From NCBI GenBank assembly GCA_002314885.1, contig DCHT01000058.1:55559-91493 (forward strand): 35,935 nt of DNA, written 5' to 3'. The notes under the pieces are model-generated. The model ran no database searches. It worked only from the letters and a program-made list of their open reading frames with translations, and had not been told where the DNA came from. Made by a program: the position numbers and the translations under genes. Positions 8,723 to 16,397 of this stretch are shown here, in pieces. The stretch's first letter is position 1. The number at the start of each line of letters is the position of its first letter. This DNA is from Bacteroidales bacterium UBA1745. Lineage in GTDB: Bacteria; Bacteroidota; Bacteroidia; Bacteroidales; UBA932.

Positions 8723-10219
8723 ATGAAAATGACAAGCATCATAACTATTGCAGCGTCGCTTCTGCTTGCAGCGTGCGCAGGTCCTATCGACTATGACAAG
8801 TACCCTATCAAGGACGTGTTCCCAGATGAGTCAGGCTCTGGCTCAGGTTCCGGATCAGAGGAAGTCGCAGCCCCTCACAAGGTTGAGTGCCGCAAGAACG
8901 CATCTTCTGCCTGGAATACATATACAGCATACACGGTGGACCGTATCCCTGGCTTCACTCCGACTGCGGATCCCGAGGTCGACGAGTACGGCGGATGGAA
9001 GATTCAGGCCGAATCCGCTCCGGACGGCTTTTTCCGTGTGAAGAAGATCAACGGCCGCTGGTGGATGATAGACCCACTGGGCAATCTGTTCCTCAGCAAG
9101 GCTGTGGCTGTGTTCTCTCCTGGTGGCTCCGACCGTCAGAAGGCTGCTCTCACCGAGAAGTTCGGAAGTGCTGCGAAATGGGCTGACTCTGAGAGCCAGT
9201 TCCTCCGCGACAACGGTTTCAATTCCCTCGGAGCGTGGTCCAGCACTTATATCAATAATCGAAATAACGTAACTCAGAAGACTCCTTATACTGTCATCGT
9301 AAGCCCTATGGGCACCTACAATGGCGCTCTCAAGAAATCCGGTACTGAAGCGGAGGCATATTCCAAGGCCGGATGGGAGGGCTATCCTTACGACTTTGCC
9401 TTCGTGTTCGACGAGGCTTTCGATGCTCAGGTCGAGAAGTCCCTGTCCACCATCTCGCAGTATGCCAATGACCCTTATCTCATCGGTTATTTCATCGACA
9501 ATGAGATTCCTTGGAAGCAGTACGCCCTCGAGAGGTGTCTGACCAAGTGGCCTTCCACCCATATCAACCATCAGAAGGCACAGGAGTGGCTTGATGCCCG
9601 CAAAGGCAAGTCCGGCTGTACCATCGCGGATGCGAACGATACAGACAAGAAGGCTTTCATCGCCTATTGCCTCGAGACCTATCTCCAGAAGGTGACAAAG
9701 GCTATGAAGAAATATGATTCCAACCACCTCTTCCTCGGCTGCCGCTTCAACCAGTGGAATTATGAGCTCATCAATGAGGAAATCTTCAAGGTGGCAGGAA
9801 AGTATATGGACATCATCTCCATCAACCACTATCAGAAGTGGGAACCGGATCCAACGGCGATGAAGAATTGGGAGAGCTGGTCAGGAAGGCCTTTCTTCAT
9901 TACTGAGTTCTATACCAAGGGAGAAGATTCCGGTCTCGGCAACACCACCGGCGCCGGATGGCACGTGCACACTCAGGAGGACAGGGGACTGTTCTATGAG
10001 AACTTCGTGAACGGCCTTATCAAGAGCGGTGTCTGCGTTGGTTGGCACTGGTTCACCTATATGGACAATGATCCGACCAACAAGAGCACTGATTCTTCAA
10101 ATGTGGATTCCAACAAGGGTATCGTCACCTGGGATTTCCAGAGGTACAATCCTCTTGTCAACCATATGAAGAACATCAACGACTGCACTTACAACCTCGT
10201 TAAATTCTATGACAAGTAG
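8723..10219 (+). CDS. Agarase-like (GH50-type) clan GH-A glycoside hydrolase, lipid-anchored
   Basis: 498 residues from the ATG at 8723. An in-frame ATG 36 bases earlier would lie inside the previous gene and spoil the lipoprotein signal. Lipobox LLLAAC (Cys18) is followed by an acidic Ser-Gly linker (residues ~35-47), so the enzyme is probably tethered to the outer membrane. The barrel starts with FFRVKKINGRWWMIDPLGNLF, typical of agarase-like enzymes. Predicted acid/base is Glu261 in LIGYFIDNE; predicted nucleophile is Glu395 in PFFITEFYTKG. Clan GH-A retaining chemistry is well supported; the exact family is less sure (GH50 or a sister family such as GH158), so agarose should not be assumed as substrate. 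It is likely the endo-acting surface enzyme of the locus. Confidence 0.75.
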   Translation: MKMTSIITIAASLLLAACAGPIDYDKYPIKDVFPDESGSGSGSGSEEVAAPHKVECRKNASSAWNTYTAYTVDRIPGFTPTADPEVDEYGGWKIQAESAPDGFFRVKKINGRWWMIDPLGNLFLSKAVAVFSPGGSDRQKAALTEKFGSAAKWADSESQFLRDNGFNSLGAWSSTYINNRNNVTQKTPYTVIVSPMGTYNGALKKSGTEAEAYSKAGWEGYPYDFAFVFDEAFDAQVEKSLSTISQYANDPYLIGYFIDNEIPWKQYALERCLTKWPSTHINHQKAQEWLDARKGKSGCTIADANDTDKKAFIAYCLETYLQKVTKAMKKYDSNHLFLGCRFNQWNYELINEEIFKVAGKYMDIISINHYQKWEPDPTAMKNWESWSGRPFFITEFYTKGEDSGLGNTTGAGWHVHTQEDRGLFYENFVNGLIKSGVCVGWHWFTYMDNDPTNKSTDSSNVDSNKGIVTWDFQRYNPLVNHMKNINDCTYNLVKFYDK

Positions 10220-10220
10220 T

Positions 10221-11555
10221 ATGAAGAAATCGGCATATATACTTATGACCCTGCTGGCTGTCGCCTGTACTCAGCCTGCACAGCCTGTCCAGTATGAGCT
10301 TCCGCAGGTGCGTTTCCCTATGGAAAATGCCGTGGTGGATGCCGTTGTCGGCGAGGCGGTGACCTTCGAGGCGGAGGTTGTCAGCGGTGACAAGGTGAGC
10401 TGCGCCTGGTATATCGACGAGGTCCTCGAGGCTTCGTCCCAGTCCTTCACCTACACCTTCTCAGACCCTGGCTCCTTCCAGGTCAGGTTCGAGGCCCACA
10501 ATGGTGCCGGCACCGTGGAGAAGACCTACACTGCAATAGTTGCAGACAAGTTCTCCGTAAGGCTTTCCATCGGCGACTCCCTCGAGGTCTCAAGACTTCA
10601 GCTCAATGGCATCAATGTGGCTGCAATCGTGGAATCAGGTGCTTCAGTTGAGCACACTTGGACTGTAGACGGCGAAGTCGTTTGTGAAGAAGCCTTCTTG
10701 GGAATGAAGCTTCTTGAGGCCCGTAAATATGCTGTCCACTATCACGGAAGAAACAGCGTGGATTCTCTGGACAGGTCCTTTACGGTGAATGTCCTCGAGC
10801 GTCCTCTCGAGATGTCCTACTCCATCTATGACGAGTCCCTTACGATCAAGAGGGGACAGGAAATCACCATTACCGCCACCGCCATTTACGGCGGCACAGG
10901 TCTGCAGAATAAGTGGACGGTGGACGGCACTGAGGTCGGCACTGACGCAAGCGTCACCTGGAGTTCCTCCGAGACCGGTCGCTTCATTCTCAAGTACACT
11001 GGCGTGAACGGCAAGGGTGAGACCGCTTCCCGCGAATGGGCTATCAGTGTGATGTCCGCTGGTTATATCCTCGACGACTTTGAGGGCATTACCGCACTCA
11101 ACAGCTGGTGGACCCTCGCCCAGAACAGCCCAGGCATCACACTTGTCGACAATCCTGACAAGAGCGGCATCAACACTTCCGATCATTGTATGATGGACAG
11201 CGTTGCCGGCACCGGTGGCACTTCTGGTTATTTTGACCTCAAGACGGCGGTTATTGCCGAAAAGGGTATAGACATTACCAAGTACAACCGCATTCGCTTT
11301 AAAGTTTATCTCGGCAAGAACAAGTATTATCCACGTGTTCAGTTCAATGGCACCAAATACGCGCCAGTGAACCCTCCTAAGTTCAACGGAGGATGGGAGG
11401 AACTCGAGTATGCGTTCCCAAGCAACTTCACAGCCTCCCAGACCATTACTTTCCGTCCTCTCCTTAAGGAAGACGGCACCAACATCGCTTCCGGTGCCGT
11501 TACCGAGACCAACACAAGGTCCGTTTACCTTGATGACATTGAATTCGTGAATTAA
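10221..11555 (+). CDS. PKD-domain lipoprotein with C-terminal carbohydrate-binding-like module (putative SGBP)
   Basis: 444 residues. The start chosen is the ATG one base after the glycosidase stop; an ATG four codons upstream overlaps that gene. Lipobox LLAVAC (Cys16). About three PKD/Ig-like beta-sandwiches follow (residues ~30-275), the first with the pattern AWYIDEVLEASSQSFTYTFSDPGSFQVRFEAHNGAG. The C-terminal ~165 residues (ILDDFEGI ... TSGYFDL ... RIRFKVYLGKNKYYPRVQF ... VYLDDIEFVN) are the same module found in the next gene and in the lipoprotein at 16372. The architecture (lipid anchor, stiff Ig-like stalk, terminal sugar-binding-like fold) is that of a surface glycan-binding protein. 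Binding is inferred; no ligand can be read from sequence. Confidence 0.72.
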   Translation: MKKSAYILMTLLAVACTQPAQPVQYELPQVRFPMENAVVDAVVGEAVTFEAEVVSGDKVSCAWYIDEVLEASSQSFTYTFSDPGSFQVRFEAHNGAGTVEKTYTAIVADKFSVRLSIGDSLEVSRLQLNGINVAAIVESGASVEHTWTVDGEVVCEEAFLGMKLLEARKYAVHYHGRNSVDSLDRSFTVNVLERPLEMSYSIYDESLTIKRGQEITITATAIYGGTGLQNKWTVDGTEVGTDASVTWSSSETGRFILKYTGVNGKGETASREWAISVMSAGYILDDFEGITALNSWWTLAQNSPGITLVDNPDKSGINTSDHCMMDSVAGTGGTSGYFDLKTAVIAEKGIDITKYNRIRFKVYLGKNKYYPRVQFNGTKYAPVNPPKFNGGWEELEYAFPSNFTASQTITFRPLLKEDGTNIASGAVTETNTRSVYLDDIEFVN

Positions 11556-11570
11556 TTGTACCTTTATAGA

Positions 11571-14330
11571 ATGAAAAGAATAACCACATTACTTCTGTGT
11601 GCGGCCGCATTGTTGGCGGCTGCCTGCGGGCAGAACAAAGAACTGGAGCCTGTAGTTGAAGTCCCTCAGCCTGTTTTTTCCGTATGCGGGGTTGAGGCTC
11701 CCGATGTCATAGAGATTCCAGTAGACTCCACCCTCACTTTCGAGGCTCAGATAAGCAACACTGATCTCTTTACCTGCGGATGGTATATTGCGGAGGAGAA
11801 GATGTCCAATACTCCTTCCTTTACCTATACCTTCACTGAGCCGGGTACCTTTGCAATCCGTTTTGAGGCTCAGAACGAGGCCGGCAAGACAGAAAAGAAC
11901 TTCTCCGTCAATGTGGCCGGGGCACCTCTCGAGGTGACATACTCCGATGAGTCGGACACTCTCAGTTCCGTAATCGGAGAACTCGTCAAGCTCAGCGTCA
12001 CAGTAGTTGCGGGCGACAAGGATACCCAGCACAGCTGGAAGGTCGATGCAGTGGAAGTCGGCACTTCTGCCGAATTCAGTCAGGCCTTCGATACTCCGGG
12101 CACTTACACTGTCTCATATTTCGGTATGAACAGGGACAAGAACACGGCATCCAAGACTTGGGCTGTCATAGTGGCAGACCTTCCTCTCAAGGCAGAGTTC
12201 ACTCCTGAACTCGATGAACTCAAGACCATTGAGGGCGACGAGCTCAGCTTCAAGGCAAACGTCACTCAGGGTGTGTTCGGTGTAAATTACAAGTGGAGCG
12301 TCAATGGCACCTTGGAGGGTACTGATGCTGAGTTTACCTACAAGTTCCAGACTAAGGGTGACTACACCGTGGCCAGCATCATTGGAAATGCACAGGGCGC
12401 TGAAGCGGTACACACCTGGAAGGTCGTTGTGTCTGAGAAGCCTGTCGTGCCGGTTGAACCGGAGGCGGGGGCTCTCATCTTTGATGACTTCGAGTCAAGC
12501 GACCTCGGCCCTTCTACCTACTATATTGGCAATGAATCCGGTGGAGTCAATGTCGTTCAGGTTGTTTCCAACCCATATAAGACGGCAGCCAACGCCAGCT
12601 CCAAGGTCCTCGTGGACAAGGGCTCACTTCTCAACGGTACCAGCTCAGGTTACTTCAAGTTCAAGGTGAGCACCACCCCTGACGGCAAGGAATTCACTGC
12701 AGCAGACCGCGCTAAGTACGACCGCGTACGTGTCAAGGTATATATCGGCGAATCCGGCTTTACTCCTATCCTCAGGGAGGATGCAAAGCAGAGCCAGAGC
12801 CTTCCATCAGAGATCAACGGCGTGGCCTTCGATCCGGCAAATCCTACTCTTGCCGCTTGGAATGCAGCAATCAAGACGGGCGATTGGAATGTCTTCGTAT
12901 ACGACCTCAAGAATGCCAAGTATTCAACGGAAGTGAACAACGTGGCTCAGACCAGCCAGTTCCAGTTCCGCGTATTCGTCGATTTTGCCGGTAACGGTCA
13001 GACCTGCGGTCCTGACATATACTTCGACGACATCACTCTCCTCGAGGCGGAAACCACTCCTACCCCTGACCCTGATCCTGATCCGGATCCTGAGACCGGT
13101 GCATTCATCTTTGACGACTTTGAGAGCACTGAGCTCGGTGTGTCCAGCTACTATATAGGCAATGTTGTGGGTGGCGTCAGCGTAATCCAGATTGTCGAGA
13201 ATCCTTACAAGACTACTGTCAACAGCAGTTCCAAGGTGCTTGTAGACAAGGGTTCAATGATGTCCGGTACCAGCTCGGGCTACTTCAAGTTCAAGGTAAG
13301 CACTACTCCGGACGGTAAGGAATTCGCTTCTTCCGACCGTGCAAAGTATGACCGTGTACGTGTCAAGATCTATGTGGGCGACTCGGGCTTCACTCCTCTC
13401 CTCCAGGAGGACGCGAAGAGCACCAAGAGTACTCCTTCGGAAATCAACGGCATTGCCTTCGACACGTCAAACCCTACTCTCGATGCTTGGAATGCAGCCA
13501 TCAAGACCAATGACTGGAATGTATTCGTATATGATCTCAAGAGCGCCAAGTATTCTACAGATGTGAACAACGTGGCTCAGACAGATCAGTTCCAGTTCCG
13601 CGTCTTCGTGAACTTTACCAACACCGGCCAGACCTGTGGTCCTGATATCTATTTCGATGACATCACTCTCCTCGAGGCTTCCGGCACGACTCCGACCCCT
13701 GATCCGGACCCTGATCCAGATCCAGACCCTGATCCGGATCCTGTGACAGGTGACAGCCTGATGTATGACAATTTCGAGTCCACGCAAGTCGGTGTCAGCA
13801 CCTACTACAAGGGTAACAACGTGGGTGGCGTGAGTGTAGTCCAGATAGTTGAGAATCCTTACAAGACCACTACAAACAGCAGTTCCAAGGTGCTCGTGGA
13901 CAAGGGCTCAATGATGACCTGGAACAGTTCCGGATACATCACCTTCAAGATAGACAACCATCCATACGGAGGGGCTATCTCAGGTGCGACAAGATCTCAG
14001 TTCACCAAGGTCCGTCTTAAGGTTTATGTCGGTTCCACCGGCTTCACTCCTCTCCTCCAGGAGGATGCGAAGTCTACCAAGAGCACTCCTTGCGAGATCA
14101 ACGGTGTAGCTTTCGACACGGCAAATCCTACTCTTGATGCCTGGAATGCAGCCATCAAGACTGATGATTGGAATGTCTTCGTATATGACCTCAGCGGCAG
14201 CAAGTATTCAACTGACGTGAACAACCTCTCTCAGGTCGATCAGCTCCAGCTCCGCGTATTCGTTGACTTCAACAACAACGGCAAGGCCGGTCAGGACGTA
14301 TACTTCGACGACATAGAATTCATCAAGTAA
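11571..14330 (+). CDS. Large surface lipoprotein: PKD stalk plus three tandem carbohydrate-binding-like modules
   Basis: 919 residues from the ATG at 11571; an in-frame TTG at 11556 precedes it but leaves the signal peptide less well placed. Lipobox LLAAAC (Cys19). Residues ~30-295 hold about three PKD-like domains (for example FTYTFTEPGTFAIRFEAQNEAGK). Then come three close copies of one ~190-residue module (about 300-493, 511-703 and 729-919), each with FDDFES, SSKVLVDKGS, SSGY, RVKVYIG, FTPLLQEDAK, DWNVFVYDL and DIYFDDI or close variants. The copies are joined by Asp-Pro repeats. A multivalent surface glycan-binding protein is the best reading. It follows the related lipoprotein by 15 bases and precedes the GH2 gene by 3. 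Confidence 0.75.
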   Translation: MKRITTLLLCAAALLAAACGQNKELEPVVEVPQPVFSVCGVEAPDVIEIPVDSTLTFEAQISNTDLFTCGWYIAEEKMSNTPSFTYTFTEPGTFAIRFEAQNEAGKTEKNFSVNVAGAPLEVTYSDESDTLSSVIGELVKLSVTVVAGDKDTQHSWKVDAVEVGTSAEFSQAFDTPGTYTVSYFGMNRDKNTASKTWAVIVADLPLKAEFTPELDELKTIEGDELSFKANVTQGVFGVNYKWSVNGTLEGTDAEFTYKFQTKGDYTVASIIGNAQGAEAVHTWKVVVSEKPVVPVEPEAGALIFDDFESSDLGPSTYYIGNESGGVNVVQVVSNPYKTAANASSKVLVDKGSLLNGTSSGYFKFKVSTTPDGKEFTAADRAKYDRVRVKVYIGESGFTPILREDAKQSQSLPSEINGVAFDPANPTLAAWNAAIKTGDWNVFVYDLKNAKYSTEVNNVAQTSQFQFRVFVDFAGNGQTCGPDIYFDDITLLEAETTPTPDPDPDPDPETGAFIFDDFESTELGVSSYYIGNVVGGVSVIQIVENPYKTTVNSSSKVLVDKGSMMSGTSSGYFKFKVSTTPDGKEFASSDRAKYDRVRVKIYVGDSGFTPLLQEDAKSTKSTPSEINGIAFDTSNPTLDAWNAAIKTNDWNVFVYDLKSAKYSTDVNNVAQTDQFQFRVFVNFTNTGQTCGPDIYFDDITLLEASGTTPTPDPDPDPDPDPDPDPVTGDSLMYDNFESTQVGVSTYYKGNNVGGVSVVQIVENPYKTTTNSSSKVLVDKGSMMTWNSSGYITFKIDNHPYGGAISGATRSQFTKVRLKVYVGSTGFTPLLQEDAKSTKSTPCEINGVAFDTANPTLDAWNAAIKTDDWNVFVYDLSGSKYSTDVNNLSQVDQLQLRVFVDFNNNGKAGQDVYFDDIEFIK
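12468..13050 (+). repeat. Module repeat copy 1 within the large surface lipoprotein gene
   Basis: First of three in-frame copies of a ~580-base unit encoding the DDFES...DIYFDDITLLE module. It is most like copy 2, with nearly identical stretches from the KVLVDKG to the GKEF segment, and is followed by the first Asp-Pro linker. Confidence 0.85.
13065..13088 (+). repeat. Pro-Asp hexanucleotide repeat linker, 4 units
   Basis: Four consecutive Pro-Asp codon pairs (CCN GAY) joining module copies 1 and 2. Such 6-base repeats can change length by slippage without breaking the frame. Confidence 0.9.
13101..13680 (+). repeat. Module repeat copy 2 within the large surface lipoprotein gene
   Basis: Second copy of the module-encoding unit. 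It shares long near-identical stretches with copy 1 in its first half and with copy 3 in the QEDAKSTKSTP segment, pointing to recent internal duplication or conversion between copies. Confidence 0.85.
13698..13739 (+). repeat. Pro-Asp hexanucleotide repeat linker, 7 units
   Basis: Seven Pro-Asp codon pairs between module copies 2 and 3, three more than in the first linker, consistent with repeat-length drift. Synonymous positions vary among units. Confidence 0.9.
13756..14327 (+). repeat. Module repeat copy 3 within the large surface lipoprotein gene
   Basis: Third, C-terminal copy. It diverges most from copies 1 and 2 in its middle (YITFKIDNHPYGGAISGAT replaces the YFKFKVSTTPDGKEF segment) but keeps the FTPLLQEDAK, DWNVFVYDL and VYFDDIEF blocks. 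Confidence 0.82.
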
Positions 14331-14333
14331 TAT

Positions 14334-16256
14334 ATGAAGTATAGAATACTCTTAGCAGCCTTCGTAATGGCATCCGCGCTCTGCACGGATGCCTTTGCGC
14401 AGGATGCAACCACCGTCAGCGGCCAGAAGATGACTGATGTCCGCGAGGCTATCGTGGCCAATGTCAACTACGGTCTGGCTCCTCAGATTATGAACGTGGC
14501 AGGCCGCACGACCACCAGCCTCGACGGTCAGTGGAAGGCCATCATCGACCAGTTTGAGAACGGCTACTATAACTATCGTCTCAAACCTCAGCCCGACAAT
14601 TCCTCGTTCTTCGCGAATAAGGCTTTCAAGGACGACAAGACCAAACTCGTGGAGTATGATTTCGACACGGACGGCAATCTCTATGTGCCTGGCGACTGGA
14701 ATACCCAGAATGACCGTCTCTATTACTACGAGGGCACCATCTGGTATCGTCAGATATTCAATGTCGAGCCTCAGGCCGGCAAGAGATACTTCCTTTATTT
14801 CGGTGCGGCCAACTACGAGACCGTCGTGGGAGTGAACGGCCACGCTGTGGCTAAGCACACCGGCGGCTACACTCCGTTCAATATCGAGGTGACTGATATG
14901 CTCAAATCCGGCGAGAACTTCGTCATCGCGAAGGTTGACAACAAGCGCAAGCCCGAGGGCGTGCCTACGGTCAACTCCGACTGGTGGAACTACGGCGGAA
15001 TCACCCGCGGCGTCTGCCTTATAGAGACTCCTTCTTCTTTCGTGCGCGAATATTCCCTCCAGCTCCGCAAGGATACCGACAACGTCATTGACGGTTGGGT
15101 CAGGATGGATGGCGCCTCGGCAGGGGAGAGCGTGAAGATCGAAATCCCAGAAGTGGCTCTTTCTGCAAATGTGGCGGTAGATGCCGAGGGATACGGTGAA
15201 TTCACTCTCACCCTCAAGAAGTCCAAGAAGAAACCCGGTCTCAGCCTGTGGTGTCCGGAGAACCCGAAACTTTATGACGTGGCCATCTCAACTGCATCAG
15301 AGACCGTGACTGACCGCATTGGTTTCCGTACTATAGAAGCCCGTGGCAACGAACTCTACCTCAATGGCAAGAAGATATTCTGCCGTGGTGTCAGCGTCCA
15401 CGAGGAGCAGCCTTTCGGCAGCAATGGCAGGGCCTACAATGCCGAGCACGCCAGGACCCTCCTGGGCTGGGCAAAGGAGATGAACTGCAACTTCGTCCGT
15501 CTGGCTCACTATCCTCACAATGAGGCAATGGTGCGCACCGCAGAGGAAATGGGTATTATGGTATGGGACGAAATTCCTGTATATTGGACCATTCATTGGA
15601 ACAACCCTCAGACCTACGAAAACGCTGAAGCTCAGCTCGTGGATATGATTACCCGCGACCGCAACCGCGCCAACGTGATTATCTGGTCCGTGGCCAACGA
15701 GACTCCGAGGTCTCCGGAGCGTCTGGCTTTCCTTTCAAAACTCATTGACAAGGCTCACGAAATGGACGCTACCCGCCTCGTTTCGGCTGCTATGGAGAAG
15801 GAGTATCTGGACAAGGCCCGCACCCACGCAACCGTGAATGACGAACTCGCCGAGAAGGCCGACCTTATGAGTTTCAACCAGTATGTCGGCTGGTATGACG
15901 GCAGCAGCGAGAAATGCGCTAAGGTCAACTGGACCTTCGAGATCCAGAAGCCTGTGTTCATCTCTGAATACGGCGGAGGGGCCCTCTATGGCCTCCACGG
16001 TGACAAGACCGAAAGGTTCACCGAGGAGTACCAGGAGTATCTCTATCAGGAAAATGTGAAGATGCTTGAGCGCATCCCTGGCCTCAGCGGTTCCACCCCT
16101 TGGATACTCAAGGATTTCCGCTCTCCTCGCCGTCAGCTCAAGAATATCCAGGACGATTACAACCGCAAGGGCCTCATCTCCGAGAGGGGAGAACGCAAGA
16201 AGGCGTTCTATGTGATGCAGGAGTGGTATGAAAAGCTAAAAGAACAATATAAATAG
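14334..16256 (+). CDS. Glycoside hydrolase family 2 enzyme (beta-glucuronidase/beta-galactosidase-like)
   Basis: 640 residues with a Sec signal ending TDAFA/Q (about residue 22), so periplasmic or exported without a lipid anchor. Domains in order: jelly-roll sugar-binding domain (~60-235, with SLDGQWKAIID, WYRQIFNV and DWWNYGGITRGVCLIETP), Ig-like domain (~240-335), TIM barrel (~340-640, opening with NGKKIFCRGVSVHEEQP and FVRLAHYPHNEAM). Predicted acid/base is Glu456 in IIWSVANETP; predicted nucleophile is Glu545 in PVFISEYGGGA. The end (LKDFRSPRRQ ... YNRKGLISERGERKKAFYVMQEWY) is common in glucuronidase-like GH2. Beta-glucuronidase versus beta-galactosidase cannot be decided here. It probably trims oligosaccharides released by the upstream surface glycosidase. 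Confidence 0.9.
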   Translation: MKYRILLAAFVMASALCTDAFAQDATTVSGQKMTDVREAIVANVNYGLAPQIMNVAGRTTTSLDGQWKAIIDQFENGYYNYRLKPQPDNSSFFANKAFKDDKTKLVEYDFDTDGNLYVPGDWNTQNDRLYYYEGTIWYRQIFNVEPQAGKRYFLYFGAANYETVVGVNGHAVAKHTGGYTPFNIEVTDMLKSGENFVIAKVDNKRKPEGVPTVNSDWWNYGGITRGVCLIETPSSFVREYSLQLRKDTDNVIDGWVRMDGASAGESVKIEIPEVALSANVAVDAEGYGEFTLTLKKSKKKPGLSLWCPENPKLYDVAISTASETVTDRIGFRTIEARGNELYLNGKKIFCRGVSVHEEQPFGSNGRAYNAEHARTLLGWAKEMNCNFVRLAHYPHNEAMVRTAEEMGIMVWDEIPVYWTIHWNNPQTYENAEAQLVDMITRDRNRANVIIWSVANETPRSPERLAFLSKLIDKAHEMDATRLVSAAMEKEYLDKARTHATVNDELAEKADLMSFNQYVGWYDGSSEKCAKVNWTFEIQKPVFISEYGGGALYGLHGDKTERFTEEYQEYLYQENVKMLERIPGLSGSTPWILKDFRSPRRQLKNIQDDYNRKGLISERGERKKAFYVMQEWYEKLKEQYK

Positions 16257-16259
16257 TAT

Positions 16260-16397
16260 ATGAAGAAGGATTACCTAATTTACTATGAAGCACCGCAGAT
16301 TACGGTGTTTTCCACGGAGGTGCTGGCTCCGTTAGCCACCAGCGGAACGCATGAAGGTTTTGTAATAGGAGATGATGATGAAGAAGGCCTTATTTAG
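16260..16397 (+). CDS. Small 45-residue Bacteroidales-type protein, overlapping the next gene
   Basis: An ATG three bases after the GH2 stop opens a 45-codon frame ending TAG at 16397. Its product begins MKKDYLIYYEAPQITVFSTE, continues VLAPLATSGTHEG and ends in an acidic tail (GDDDEEGLI). This fits a recurrent Bacteroidales small-protein layout: basic Lys start, Tyr-x-x-Pro motif, hydrophobic beta-like stretch, Leu-Ala-x-Ser-Gly, acidic or Gly-rich tail, often next to fimbrillin-like or SusC genes. The last 26 bases overlap the start of the fimbrillin-like gene in another frame, suggesting translational coupling. It accounts for an otherwise empty 115-base gap in a tightly packed operon. Function is unknown. 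Confidence 0.65.
   Translation: MKKDYLIYYEAPQITVFSTEVLAPLATSGTHEGFVIGDDDEEGLI
16367..16380 (+). promoter_or_regulatory. Unusual purine-rich ribosome-binding site before the fimbrillin-like gene
   Basis: AGGAG followed at once by three tandem ATG codons. Most other starts in this window have only A+T-rich leaders. Spacing favours initiation at 16378. The site lies inside the small gene, so it may let ribosomes re-initiate. Confidence 0.4.

Noticed and set aside
8855..9829. 324-codon minus-strand open frame opposite the agarase-like gene
   Set aside because: Overlaps the barrel-coding region with catalytic residues on the plus strand; no supporting features.
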